Part shown: positions 6,543 to 12,766 of the stretch, piece after piece
Layout: each line of letters begins with the position of its first letter
Numbering within the stretch: the first letter of the stretch is position 1
Assembly (NCBI GenBank): GCA_035556555.1
Contig: DATMES010000016.1
Location: 1-37,289 of the forward strand
From: Frankiaceae bacterium
Lineage (GTDB): Bacteria; Actinomycetota; Actinomycetes; BP-191
Length of the DNA: 37,289 nucleotides
Direction of reading: 5' to 3'
Program-made: the position numbers and the translations under genes
Notes under the pieces: model-generated
The model's input: only the letters and a program-made list of their open reading frames with translations
Database searches by the model: none
What the model was told of the DNA's origin: nothing

Positions 6543-6677
6543 TTAGACGCAGACGTGCAGACCGATTGTGTCCTCGTTGATGAGGCAGATGATCTCCGCC
6601 GAGGCCGGGGCCGCGGGGAGCGCGAACGCCGCCGTCGCCAGCGCGAGCGCCGCGATGCGCGCGAGACGCTTCGTCAT
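6543..6677 (-). CDS. Small secreted peptide, cassette 1 (two cysteines)
   Basis: A 44-residue peptide too short for usual gene callers. The ATG at 6677 has a perfect AAGGAGGTGA Shine-Dalgarno sequence. Residues 1-28 are a signal peptide (MTKRLARIAALALATAAFAL, then PAAPASA) and the mature product is about 16 residues, EIICLINEDTIGLHVCV, with Cys31 and Cys43. The signal peptide matches those of the genes at 7881 and 8723 (MTKRLA...LPAAPA-A). The Cys-x-Thr-x-Cys end matches the last loop of the larger relatives. It lies 36 bp downstream of the diiron oxygenase gene, probably in one operon. A bacteriocin, signalling peptide or RiPP precursor is possible; none is demonstrated. Confidence 0.75.
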   Translation of the reverse strand: MTKRLARIAALALATAAFALPAAPASAEIICLINEDTIGLHVCV

Positions 6678-6713
6678 GGGTGTCACCTCCTTCCCTGGAG
6701 TCCGAGGGGTAGG

Positions 6714-7685
6714 TCAGGGGGTGAGCGCCGCCTCCCTGGTGCGGAGGCCGGCGCCGCCGATCTCGGGGAACAGCCCGCTCGCGACGAACGCCGCCGCGAC
6801 GTCCGCGTCGTCGAACGCGCCGTGCTCGTGCAGCACGCGCAGCGTCGGCTCGGCGGCGGCGGCGTACGCGCCGTTGGCGCCGGCCCGCGCGGTGGCGGCC
6901 TCCGCGGCCGCGACCGGGTCGGGGAACGCCTCGGGGTGCGCCGCCGCGGCCGCGACGAGGTCGTCGGTGTCGGGCGCGAGGAACGCGTGCACGAGGCCGG
7001 GGACGAGCACGCCCGCCGCGCGGCGTACGCCGGGGTCGAGCGAGGGCCAGTAGCGCGCGAAGACGTCGCGGAACAGCACCGCGTGGCGGCGCTCGTCCTC
7101 GGCGTGGTCGGCGACGAGGCGGCGTACGCCGTCCTGCACGCGGTCGTCGTACGGCACCCGCGTCAGCGTCGCGCTGATGAGCGTCTCGGAGACGAACGCC
7201 GCGAGCAGGCGTACGGCGTCGCGGATCTCCGCGGGCGCGGCCGCGACGGTCTCCGCGACGAGCCGCACGAACGGCGGGACCGTCTCGGGGGCGGCGATGC
7301 CGGTGGCGCGCTCGACGGCGTCGGCCATCGCTGCGCACATCTCCGCGTGGCCCGCCTCGTCGGTGTAGAGCCGCAGCGCGTCGCGGCGCAGCTCCTTCGG
7401 GAACGCCGCGTGCTCGCGGATGACGAGGACGGCGTCGTTGACGGGCCCGATCTCCAGCGCCTCGGTCATCGCGAGGTGCCACTGGAGGTGCCGCGCGCAG
7501 ACGTCCTGGACGGCGTTCGGGCTGAGCGCCGCCGACTCAGGGACGGCGAGCAGCGGCACGACGTCCGGGCTGAAGAACGCGCGGCCGCCGTCGAACGCCG
7601 TCGACTGGTGGTCCTTCGAGCGCACCCAGGCGCGCGTGTCCCACAGCCGGAACGCCGAGCGGTACGGCACCTCGTCGCTGTCCAT
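6714..7685 (-). CDS. AurF-like diiron oxygenase
   Basis: 323 residues, the length of the AurF/p-aminobenzoate N-oxygenase family (PF11583). All seven expected metal ligands are present at family spacing: Glu75 (LAMTEALE), Glu110 and His113 (TDEAGH), Glu167 (FVSET), then His194, Glu198 and His201 in DHAEDERRHA (H-x3-E-x2-H). Known relatives activate O2 to oxidise aryl-amines or other amines to nitro or hydroxylamine groups; some act on other carbons. The ATG at 7685 has GGAAGGG upstream. The gene sits between small secreted peptide genes on the same strand, so peptide or tailoring chemistry is an attractive but unproven role. The C-terminal ~110 residues are Ala-rich and helical. A plain housekeeping ferritin is ruled out by the ligand pattern. 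Confidence 0.85.
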   Translation of the reverse strand: MDSDEVPYRSAFRLWDTRAWVRSKDHQSTAFDGGRAFFSPDVVPLLAVPESAALSPNAVQDVCARHLQWHLAMTEALEIGPVNDAVLVIREHAAFPKELRRDALRLYTDEAGHAEMCAAMADAVERATGIAAPETVPPFVRLVAETVAAAPAEIRDAVRLLAAFVSETLISATLTRVPYDDRVQDGVRRLVADHAEDERRHAVLFRDVFARYWPSLDPGVRRAAGVLVPGLVHAFLAPDTDDLVAAAAAHPEAFPDPVAAAEAATARAGANGAYAAAAEPTLRVLHEHGAFDDADVAAAFVASGLFPEIGGAGLRTREAALTP

Positions 7686-7809
7686 CGTTGCCCTTCCGTG
7701 TCGTTCGAGGAGTTCGAGGCCCGGGCGCGCGCCCCTGCCGCTGGCCGTGCCACCGCCGGGAGCGGGGGCGCGACGCGCCGGACTTCGCAGGTATCGGTAC
7801 GGGTGCTCT

Positions 7810-7844
7810 CGCCTGCCGAAACCGGTCGAGCGCCGGGTGCCGAA
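7810..7844 (-). promoter_or_regulatory. Conserved 3' element of peptide cassette 2
   Basis: On the minus strand TTCGGC (first base 36 nt past the TAG of the peptide gene), a spacer, then TTCGGCAGGCG. The first TTCGGC lies in CCGGGCTTCGGCACCCGG, a UUCG-capped hairpin. Same spacing from the stop as in cassettes 1 and 3. Confidence 0.65.
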
Positions 7845-7880
7845 GCCCGGTGCCGCCGCGGCGGGAGCGGTGGAGCCGTT

Positions 7881-8108
7881 CTAGCTCTCGGTGCTCTGGA
7901 GGACGTCGTCCAGGCAGACGAGGGGGAATGTGCCGTAGTACACGCAGTCGGGCGCGTCGGGGCTCTCCACCTTGATCTGCTCCAGCAGGCACTGGACAGG
8001 GGTTGTGACCATGTTGATGCAGCCCGCGGCGTGAGCCGGGGCGGCGGGCAGGACGAACGACGCGGCAGCGGCCGCGGCGAACGCCATGCCGGCGAGACGC
8101 TTCGTCAA
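7881..8108 (-). CDS. Small secreted peptide, cassette 2 (four cysteines)
   Basis: 75 residues from a TTG start at 8108, chosen because AAGGAGGTG lies at ideal spacing and the product then begins MTKRLAG like cassette 1. The signal peptide runs to about residue 28 (ASFVLPAAPAHA). The mature ~47 residues carry Cys30, Cys40, Cys55 and Cys65, ending in CVYYGTFPLVCL. The Cys2-Cys3 and Cys3-Cys4 gaps (14 and 9 residues) are identical to those of the peptide at 8723, pointing to a shared disulfide or crosslink scaffold with diverged loops. It has its own long conserved leader. No known domain is recognised; antimicrobial, toxin or modified-peptide precursor roles are open. Confidence 0.8.
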   Translation of the reverse strand: MTKRLAGMAFAAAAAASFVLPAAPAHAAGCINMVTTPVQCLLEQIKVESPDAPDCVYYGTFPLVCLDDVLQSTES

Positions 8109-8124
8109 GAAGAACACCTCCTTC

Positions 8125-8168
8125 TGTCGCCGATGTGGAGCCAGGCGTCCCGGGCGACACGGGGCGCC
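8125..8168 (-). promoter_or_regulatory. Structured 5' leader of peptide cassette 2 (candidate pseudoknot)
   Basis: On the minus strand GGCGCCCCG (8168-8160) pairs with CGGGACGCC (8152-8144) around the 7-nt loop TGTCGCC. That loop is exactly complementary to GGCGACA (8131-8125), which ends a few bases before the Shine-Dalgarno sequence. The stem has one C-A mismatch compared with the copy at 8942-8984. Confidence 0.5.
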
Positions 8169-8652
8169 GCCGCGCGGGTAGGGATGGGCACGCGCGAGGC
8201 CGGTTCGGGGGCGGCACGAGGCCGCGAGGGAGTGCGTGCGCGCCGTACGCGCACGGGGAGGGACGCGCCGTCCGAACGGTGCGCGCACGTCGTTGCCGAG
8301 ACGAGTGCGCGAGGGCCGCGGCGCGAGGGGCTAGCGAGCCGGTGTCGGTCCGCGCCGGGGCGAGAGGTCTGGGACGCGAGTGCGAGGCACGAGGGGGTGC
8401 ACCTCCGTAGGGGGCGGGGCCGGCTCCTGGGTGGCCGGCTCCTGTGGGGGCATCACGAACGGCGGACGGCGAGGGAGCCGTACACCGGACCTGACGACGC
8501 TCTTCTACGCATGCCCCCCGCGCTCCTCCCTCAACCGCGCGGGAATCGGTCGTGCGGCGAGGCCCGGCGCGCGCCCCTGCCGTGGCCGTGCCACCGCCTG
8601 GGAGGGAGCGCGTACGCCGGACGTCGCTGGTGCTTCGTTGCCGGGGTGCTCA

Positions 8653-8686
8653 CGCCTGCCGAACCCGGACGGAGCCGGCTGCCGAA
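8653..8686 (-). promoter_or_regulatory. Conserved 3' element of peptide cassette 3
   Basis: On the minus strand TTCGGC (first base 36 nt past the TAG at 8723), a spacer, then TTCGGCAGGCG. CCGG arms flank the first motif. Same architecture and stop-codon distance as cassettes 1 and 2. Confidence 0.65.
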
Positions 8687-8722
8687 GGCCGGTCCGCGGG
8701 AGGACGCGAGCGGGAGGTGCCG

Positions 8723-8923
8723 CTAGGAGGCGGCGGGCAGGCAGATCTCGACGAATGTGTTGACCCGGTGGCACTGCTGTACCGCGGGCGTCACGGTCGA
8801 CAGGATCTGGTCGATGCAGTCCTGGATTGTCACGCTGCAGGACGCGTTCGCCGGGCTGGCCGGGAGCGCGAACGACGCCGCGGCAGCCGCGACGAGGACA
8901 ACGCGGACGATGCTCTTCTTCAT
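8723..8923 (-). CDS. Small secreted peptide, cassette 3 (four cysteines)
   Basis: 66 residues from the ATG at 8923, with GGAGGTGATC upstream. The signal peptide MKKSIVRVVLVAAAAASFAL plus PASPANA ends at about residue 27. The mature ~39 residues hold Cys29, Cys36, Cys51 and Cys61. The last two gaps (14 and 9) and the ending CHRVNTFVEICL match the cassette 2 peptide (C-x4-T-F-x3-C-L), while other residues differ. It is the first of the minus-strand series: peptide 3, peptide 2, diiron oxygenase, peptide 1. Function unknown. Confidence 0.8.
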   Translation of the reverse strand: MKKSIVRVVLVAAAAASFALPASPANASCSVTIQDCIDQILSTVTPAVQQCHRVNTFVEICLPAAS

Positions 8924-8941
8924 CAGGGGATCACCTCCGCC

Positions 8942-8984
8942 TGTCGCCGATGTGGGCCAGGCGCCCCGGGCGACACGGGGCGCC
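8942..8984 (-). promoter_or_regulatory. Structured 5' leader of peptide cassette 3 (candidate pseudoknot)
   Basis: On the minus strand a perfect 9-bp stem, GGCGCCCCG (8984-8976) with CGGGGCGCC (8968-8960), encloses loop TGTCGCC (8975-8969). The loop is fully complementary to GGCGACA at 8948-8942, just before the GGAGGTGATC ribosome-binding site. It could form an H-type pseudoknot or an alternative hairpin that affects translation. Confidence 0.55.
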
Positions 8985-9367
8985 GCCGCGCGGGTAGGGA
9001 GGGGCACGCGCGAGGCTGGTCTGAAGGCGGCGTTCATCGCCGCGGGAGGGGCAGCGCCGTCCGAACGGTCGCGCACGTCGTTGCCGAGACGAGTGCGCGG
9101 GACCCGGCGCGCGGGGTCAGCGGGGCAGTGTCGGTCCGCGCCGCGACGAGGGTGGGAGGGGGCGTGCGGGGTGTGGCTGGGGCACGACGGTCGACCTCCG
9201 GGAGGGGGAGAGGTGCGTACGGGCACCCTTCTACGCACCCGCCGCCGCTCCTCCCCCTCCCGCCCCGCGAATCAGCCGGCGGCGCGGTCGGCCACCCGGC
9301 GACGACGCGACGTACGCAGCGCCCACTCGTTCCGCGGGCGAAGGCGGGCCGGCCGGGCGCGCAGACC

Positions 9368-10321
9368 TCACGGATTCTCGCGGCGCGCCAGAGCCAGCAG
9401 CTGCTGGTGGCTGGCCTGGGCGAGTTCCCCCAGCAGGGTGATGTCCCGCTGGTGTGTCGCCTGTTCAACCTGGTTCAGGCCGTACGACGTGTTCAGCGCG
9501 AGCCTCATGGCGCCCGTGAACGCGTTCTCCGACGCCTGGTTGAGGAACACCGTTCCCTTGAAGCTCATTCGTGTGAGCGCATGGCGAACCTCGGACATCA
9601 ACGCCTCGAACTCCGCCAGGGTGTTCCTCTCCGCGTCGTCCGGGCGGTACCTCATCGGATAGGTGGGGAGGTTGGCCTGCTTGACGTGTTCGTACTCATG
9701 CCAGAGGACCTGAGCTATCGGCCACGGATCGTCGGCGTTCAACGCGTTCTCGACGAGTGCCGTCGCGACCGTGACGAACGCCTTGGTACCGGTCGACGTG
9801 TGCACCCCGCCGCGAGTGGCGCCGAGCTTGTCCGACTTGAAGGCCTCGTAACCAAGGCGCGTTGCTCGTTCCGACCAGCGGTCCTGATCCAGGAGGTCGT
9901 ACTCGGCAGCCGAGCCGATGCCGTGGTCGGCCCGCACGATCTCGAGCACTCCCTGGACATCGCCCGCACCGAACAGCCCCAACCGCTTGCCTGCCTTGAC
10001 GACATCCCGAAGCTGAGCGGCCGTAGCCTCTACACGCTGCACCGGAAGAAGACCACGCTGCCACCGGAGCGGGGGTGGGGCAGGAACGCGACCACTCTCG
10101 ACCAGGGTCCCCACCGCTCGGTTTCCGGCGTCCCGCTGCAACGCGAGCACTCCCGGCAGAAGAGCCGGAGTCTCCCGCCTCCCATCTGCGACAGGACGTC
10201 TTCGCGCCGTCATCGGCGGTGCCGTGGACCGCGGCGTGACCGCGTCCCCGAACTCGTGCACCACGTTGGCGTCCACCCCTCGTGCCGAAGCCGCCGTCAC
10301 GGTAGCGGTGGCACGCCGCAC
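9368..10321 (-). CDS. Putative zincin metallopeptidase with LQR-AGN N-terminal motif
   Basis: 317 residues from a GTG with GGGAGG upstream. Residues 1-60 are disordered and basic. LQRDAGNRAV (61-70) followed by Pro-rich PAPPPLRWQRG and LLPVQR is the signature segment seen in many actinobacterial proteins next to DUF4157-type domains and proposed cargo of extracellular contractile injection systems. The C-terminal domain has HEYEH (208-212), an HExxH zinc site; Glu237 or Glu239 in LAEFEA is a candidate third ligand. There is no signal peptide. No injection-system structural genes are in the window. Base composition looks somewhat less GC-rich than the neighbours, consistent with transfer. It may be a toxin or effector protease; the substrate is unknown. 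Confidence 0.72.
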   Translation of the reverse strand: MRRATATVTAASARGVDANVVHEFGDAVTPRSTAPPMTARRRPVADGRRETPALLPGVLALQRDAGNRAVGTLVESGRVPAPPPLRWQRGLLPVQRVEATAAQLRDVVKAGKRLGLFGAGDVQGVLEIVRADHGIGSAAEYDLLDQDRWSERATRLGYEAFKSDKLGATRGGVHTSTGTKAFVTVATALVENALNADDPWPIAQVLWHEYEHVKQANLPTYPMRYRPDDAERNTLAEFEALMSEVRHALTRMSFKGTVFLNQASENAFTGAMRLALNTSYGLNQVEQATHQRDITLLGELAQASHQQLLALARRENP

Positions 10322-10442
10322 AGGAGAGGCCCTCCCGGGCAGCGGTCAGGGTCAGCTCTCCTGCCCGAAGGGGCCGGCCGCCCTGCGCAAAGGGACAGGA
10401 GCCCCGGTGGTGTCCACCGCGCCACGCTCAGGGCGTGGACGG

Positions 10443-10517
10443 TGCCCCCGGCGGGAGTCGAACCCGCACCGGAGCCGATTTTAAGTCGGCCGCCTCTGCC
10501 AGTTGGGCCACGGGGGC
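10443..10517 (-). tRNA. tRNA with UAA anticodon and a short variable arm
   Basis: On the minus strand: acceptor GCCCCCG, TG, D-stem GCC/GGC, anticodon stem GCCGA, loop CTTAAAA (anticodon TAA), TCGGC, variable region TCCGGT (6 nt), T-stem GCGGG, TTCGACT, CCCGC, acceptor CGGGGGC and A. All stems pair. The anticodon reads UUA (Leu), yet normal tRNA-Leu, including the actinobacterial bldA type, is class II with a long variable arm; this one is class I. It lies 13 bp downstream of the NDH-2 stop. CCA is not encoded. Confidence 0.85.
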
Positions 10518-10530
10518 GCCGCCCAGTGTC

Positions 10531-11820
10531 TCAGCCGGGGAACCGCCCGCGCGGGTCGTGCAGCGCGCCGAGCGACACGATGTCGCGGCGGAAGAACAGT
10601 GCCAGCGTCCAGTCGGCGACCACGCGCACCTTGCGGTTGAGCGTCGGCACGCGGCTCACGTGGTACGTCCTGTGCATGAACCACGCGGGCCACCCGCGCA
10701 GCCGCACGCCGTAGACCTGCGCCACGCCCTTGTGCAGCCCGAGGCTCGCGACGGATCCCGCGTTCTTGTGGCGGTACGGCTCCGGCGCTCCGCCCCTCAG
10801 CACCGTCACCAGGTTGTCGGCGAGGCGGCTCGCCTGGCGTACGGCGTGCTGCGCCGTCGGCCCGCAGAGCTCGCCGGGCCGCGTCAGGTCGGGCACCGCC
10901 GCGCAGTCGCCCGCCGTCCATGCGCCGTCCACGCCTTCGACGCGGAGGTCCGCTCGCGCGCGGAGCCTGCCGCGGTCGTCGAGGGGCAGGCCGGCGTACG
11001 ACGCCAGCGCCGGATGCGCCTTGACGCCCGCCGTCCAGACCAGCGTGTCAGCGGGGAACGACGTGCCGTCGGACAGCACGCAGACGCCGTCCACGGCCGA
11101 CTCCAGCCGCGTCTCCAGGCGTACGTCCATCCCGCGCTTGCGCAGCCGCTCCAGCGCGTAGTCGGCCATGGCCGGGCCGATCTCGCCGAGGATGCGCGGC
11201 GCCGCCTCGACGAGCACCCAGCGCGTCTCTGCCCAGTCGATCTCCGGGTAGTAGCGGCGGACGGCCTCGCGTGCCATGTCCTCCAGCTCCGCGAACGCCT
11301 CCACGCCCGCGTAGCCCGCGCCGACGAACACGAACGTCAGCGCCCGTTGACGCCGCTCGGGGTCTTGCGTCGAGGCCGCGACGTCGAGGCACTCGAGGAC
11401 GGAGTTGCGCAGGTAGATGGCCTCGCCGACGGTCTTGAAGCCGACGGCGTTCTCGGCGAGGCCAGGGATCGGCAGCGTCCGCGCGACCGACCCTGGGGCG
11501 ACGACCACGACGTCGTACGGCAGGTCGTACGCGCTGCCGCGCAGCGGCTCCACGCGCGCGGTCCTCGTGGCGTGGTCGAGCGCGACGACCTCGCCCGTGA
11601 CGACCCTGGTCCCGCGCAGGACCCGGCGCAGCGGCACGACGACGTGCCGCGGCTCGATGCTCCCCGCCGCCGCCTCGGGCAGGAACGGCTGGTACGTCAT
11701 CGTCGGCTCGGGGCTGACCAGCGTCACCTCGGCCTCGCCGCGGCGCAGGCGCCGTTGCAGCCGCAGCGCCGTGTAGAGGCCGACGTAGCCCCCGCCGATC
11801 ACGAGGACGCGCGCCGTCAC
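10531..11820 (-). CDS. ndh: Type II NADH:quinone oxidoreductase
   Basis: A 429-residue two-dinucleotide-binding flavoprotein. The first Rossmann motif is VLVIGGGYVG (5-14) for FAD, the second FVFVGAGYAGVEAFAELE for NADH, and the third TAGDCAAVPD contacts FAD. The C-terminal region (AWFMHRTYHV, RVVADWTLALFFRRDIV) is the amphipathic membrane-anchoring segment of actinobacterial NDH-2. It transfers electrons from NADH to menaquinone at the inner membrane face without pumping protons. The GTG start at 11820 overlaps the glycosylase stop (GTGA), so translation is probably coupled. A tRNA gene follows 13 bp after the stop. Confidence 0.9.
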   Translation of the reverse strand: MTARVLVIGGGYVGLYTALRLQRRLRRGEAEVTLVSPEPTMTYQPFLPEAAAGSIEPRHVVVPLRRVLRGTRVVTGEVVALDHATRTARVEPLRGSAYDLPYDVVVVAPGSVARTLPIPGLAENAVGFKTVGEAIYLRNSVLECLDVAASTQDPERRQRALTFVFVGAGYAGVEAFAELEDMAREAVRRYYPEIDWAETRWVLVEAAPRILGEIGPAMADYALERLRKRGMDVRLETRLESAVDGVCVLSDGTSFPADTLVWTAGVKAHPALASYAGLPLDDRGRLRARADLRVEGVDGAWTAGDCAAVPDLTRPGELCGPTAQHAVRQASRLADNLVTVLRGGAPEPYRHKNAGSVASLGLHKGVAQVYGVRLRGWPAWFMHRTYHVSRVPTLNRKVRVVADWTLALFFRRDIVSLGALHDPRGRFPG

Positions 11821-12605
11821 CGCAGCCCCGCGAGCTTCGTCGCGCGGGCGAAGACGTCGTCGAGCATCGGCTCGGTCAGCCTTCCGGTGAACGTGTTCTG
11901 CTGGCTCGGGTGGTAGCAGCCCAGCACGCTGACCTGGCCTGCCTCGACCTCGGCTCCGTGGCCGAACCGCGCGACCCTGGTCGGCACGCGGTAGCCGGCG
12001 TTGCGCAGCGCCGGGAACGCCGCCGCCCACGCGAACCCGCCGAGCACGACCGCGACGCGCAGCGACGGCGCGAGCAGCTCGAGGTCGCGTTCGAGCCAGG
12101 GGCGGCAGGCGTCGCGTTCCTCGGTGGTGGGCTTGTTGGCCGGCGGCGCGCAGTGCACCGCCGCGACGATCCGCGTGTCGATCAGCTCCTGGCCGTCACC
12201 GGCGTACGTGCTCGTCGGCCGCGCGGCGAGACCCGCGCGGTGGAGGGCGGCGTACAGCCAGTCGCCGGAACGGTCGCCGGTGAAGATGCGTCCCGTCCTG
12301 TTGCCGCCGTGCGCGGCCGGCGCGAGCCCGATGACGACGATCCGCGCGCGGGCGGGCCCCCACGAAGGGACGGGCCTGCCCCAGTACGTCTCCCCCGCGA
12401 ACGACGCGCGCCGCTCGTCCGCCACGCGCTCCCGCCACTCGACCAGCCGCGGGCAGGCCCGGCAGACCGACACACGCGAGTCGAGGTGCCCTGGGCTCAT
12501 CGCGGAGGCGGCGAGGCGGACGACGTCGGGGGGCTCGTACGCCACCGGCGTCAGCCGCGAGGCGACCTCGGCCGGGTGCTCGGCGCCCGGGACGACGTAC
12601 GCCAC
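11817..12605 (-). CDS. udgB: Family 5 uracil-DNA glycosylase (UdgB type)
   Basis: A 262-residue DNA-repair enzyme that removes uracil and related deaminated bases. The active-site motif GLAPAAHGGNRTGRIFTGD lies at 93-111 and the second motif HPSQQNTFTG at 232-241. Cys48, Cys51, Cys152 and Cys167 are the four iron-sulfur ligands expected for this thermostable-UDG-like family. As usual for family 5, the first motif has Ala instead of a catalytic Asp. The GTG at 12605 lacks a clear ribosome-binding site, but the encoded N-terminus (EPPDVVRLA) resembles mycobacterial homologues; Met36 is an alternative. Palindromic element B abuts the start. It overlaps ndh by 4 bp. Confidence 0.9.
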   Translation of the reverse strand: MAYVVPGAEHPAEVASRLTPVAYEPPDVVRLAASAMSPGHLDSRVSVCRACPRLVEWRERVADERRASFAGETYWGRPVPSWGPARARIVVIGLAPAAHGGNRTGRIFTGDRSGDWLYAALHRAGLAARPTSTYAGDGQELIDTRIVAAVHCAPPANKPTTEERDACRPWLERDLELLAPSLRVAVVLGGFAWAAAFPALRNAGYRVPTRVARFGHGAEVEAGQVSVLGCYHPSQQNTFTGRLTEPMLDDVFARATKLAGLR

Positions 12606-12766
12606 TAGGTCGTGTCTCTCGGTTCGCGGCCGTCGCGAGCGGCAGTCCAGGTTGCCGCCCGCAAGGCGGACGAGGAGCCGACAGCAGCGCTGTCGGCGAC
12701 GAGGACGACGCAGCGAGCGGCGATCTGGGCGCCGCGCAGGAGGCCGTTCGATCCGGGAGCCACGGC
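12606..12766. repeat. Palindromic intergenic element, copy B (~160 bp)
   Basis: It fills the entire gap between two minus-strand genes, from the glycosylase start to the permease stop. Shared with copy A (2758-2919) are the left-end GTCTCTC, CGTCGCGAGCGGC, a GCA-GGCGGA-GAGG block, the AGCAGCGCT centre and the right-end GGGAGCCACG. The central stem reads GCCGACAGC / GCTGTCGGC around AGC. Compared with copy A, at least one stem pair has changed on both sides (T-A to C-G). Confidence 0.78.

Larger units (their letters stand above)
7716..8558. repeat. Tandem cassette unit A (peptide cassette 2)
   Basis: One of two adjacent, diverged copies of a unit of about 0.8 kb (the other is 8559-9300). Shared blocks in order on the plus strand are: a CCCCTGCCG-TGGCCGTGCCACCGCC-type block, CGCCTGCCGAA, the peptide gene, CTGTCGCCGATGTGG with a hairpin, GCCGTCCGAACGGT, ACGTCGTTGCCGAGACGAGT and CTTCTACGC. 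The signal peptide and flanks are more alike than the mature peptide regions. The 614-bp stretch 8109-8722 between the two peptide genes contains only these shared non-coding blocks. Confidence 0.75.
8559..9300. repeat. Tandem cassette unit B (peptide cassette 3)
   Basis: Second copy of the ~0.8-kb unit described for 7716-8558, in the same orientation and directly adjoining it. The 444-bp stretch 8924-9367 upstream of its peptide gene holds the shared leader blocks and no further gene that I can support. Confidence 0.75.

Noticed and set aside
8109-8722. CRISPR array or further genes in the long gap between peptide genes
   Set aside because: No regular repeat-spacer pattern. The shared blocks are explained by one tandem duplication, and frames here lack ribosome-binding sites and signal peptides.
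4611-8726. Very long plus-strand open frame of more than 1300 codons
   Set aside because: It is an out-of-frame shadow of the ArgRS-like gene and the antisense of the diiron oxygenase and peptide genes. Composition is Arg/Ala/Gly-dominated with no domains, as expected for high-GC DNA.
10443-10517. Ordinary tRNA-Leu (bldA-like) or tRNA-Lys
   Set aside because: The variable region is too short for class II Leu, and the anticodon loop reads CTTAAAA, not the CTTTTAA-type loop of tRNA-Lys.
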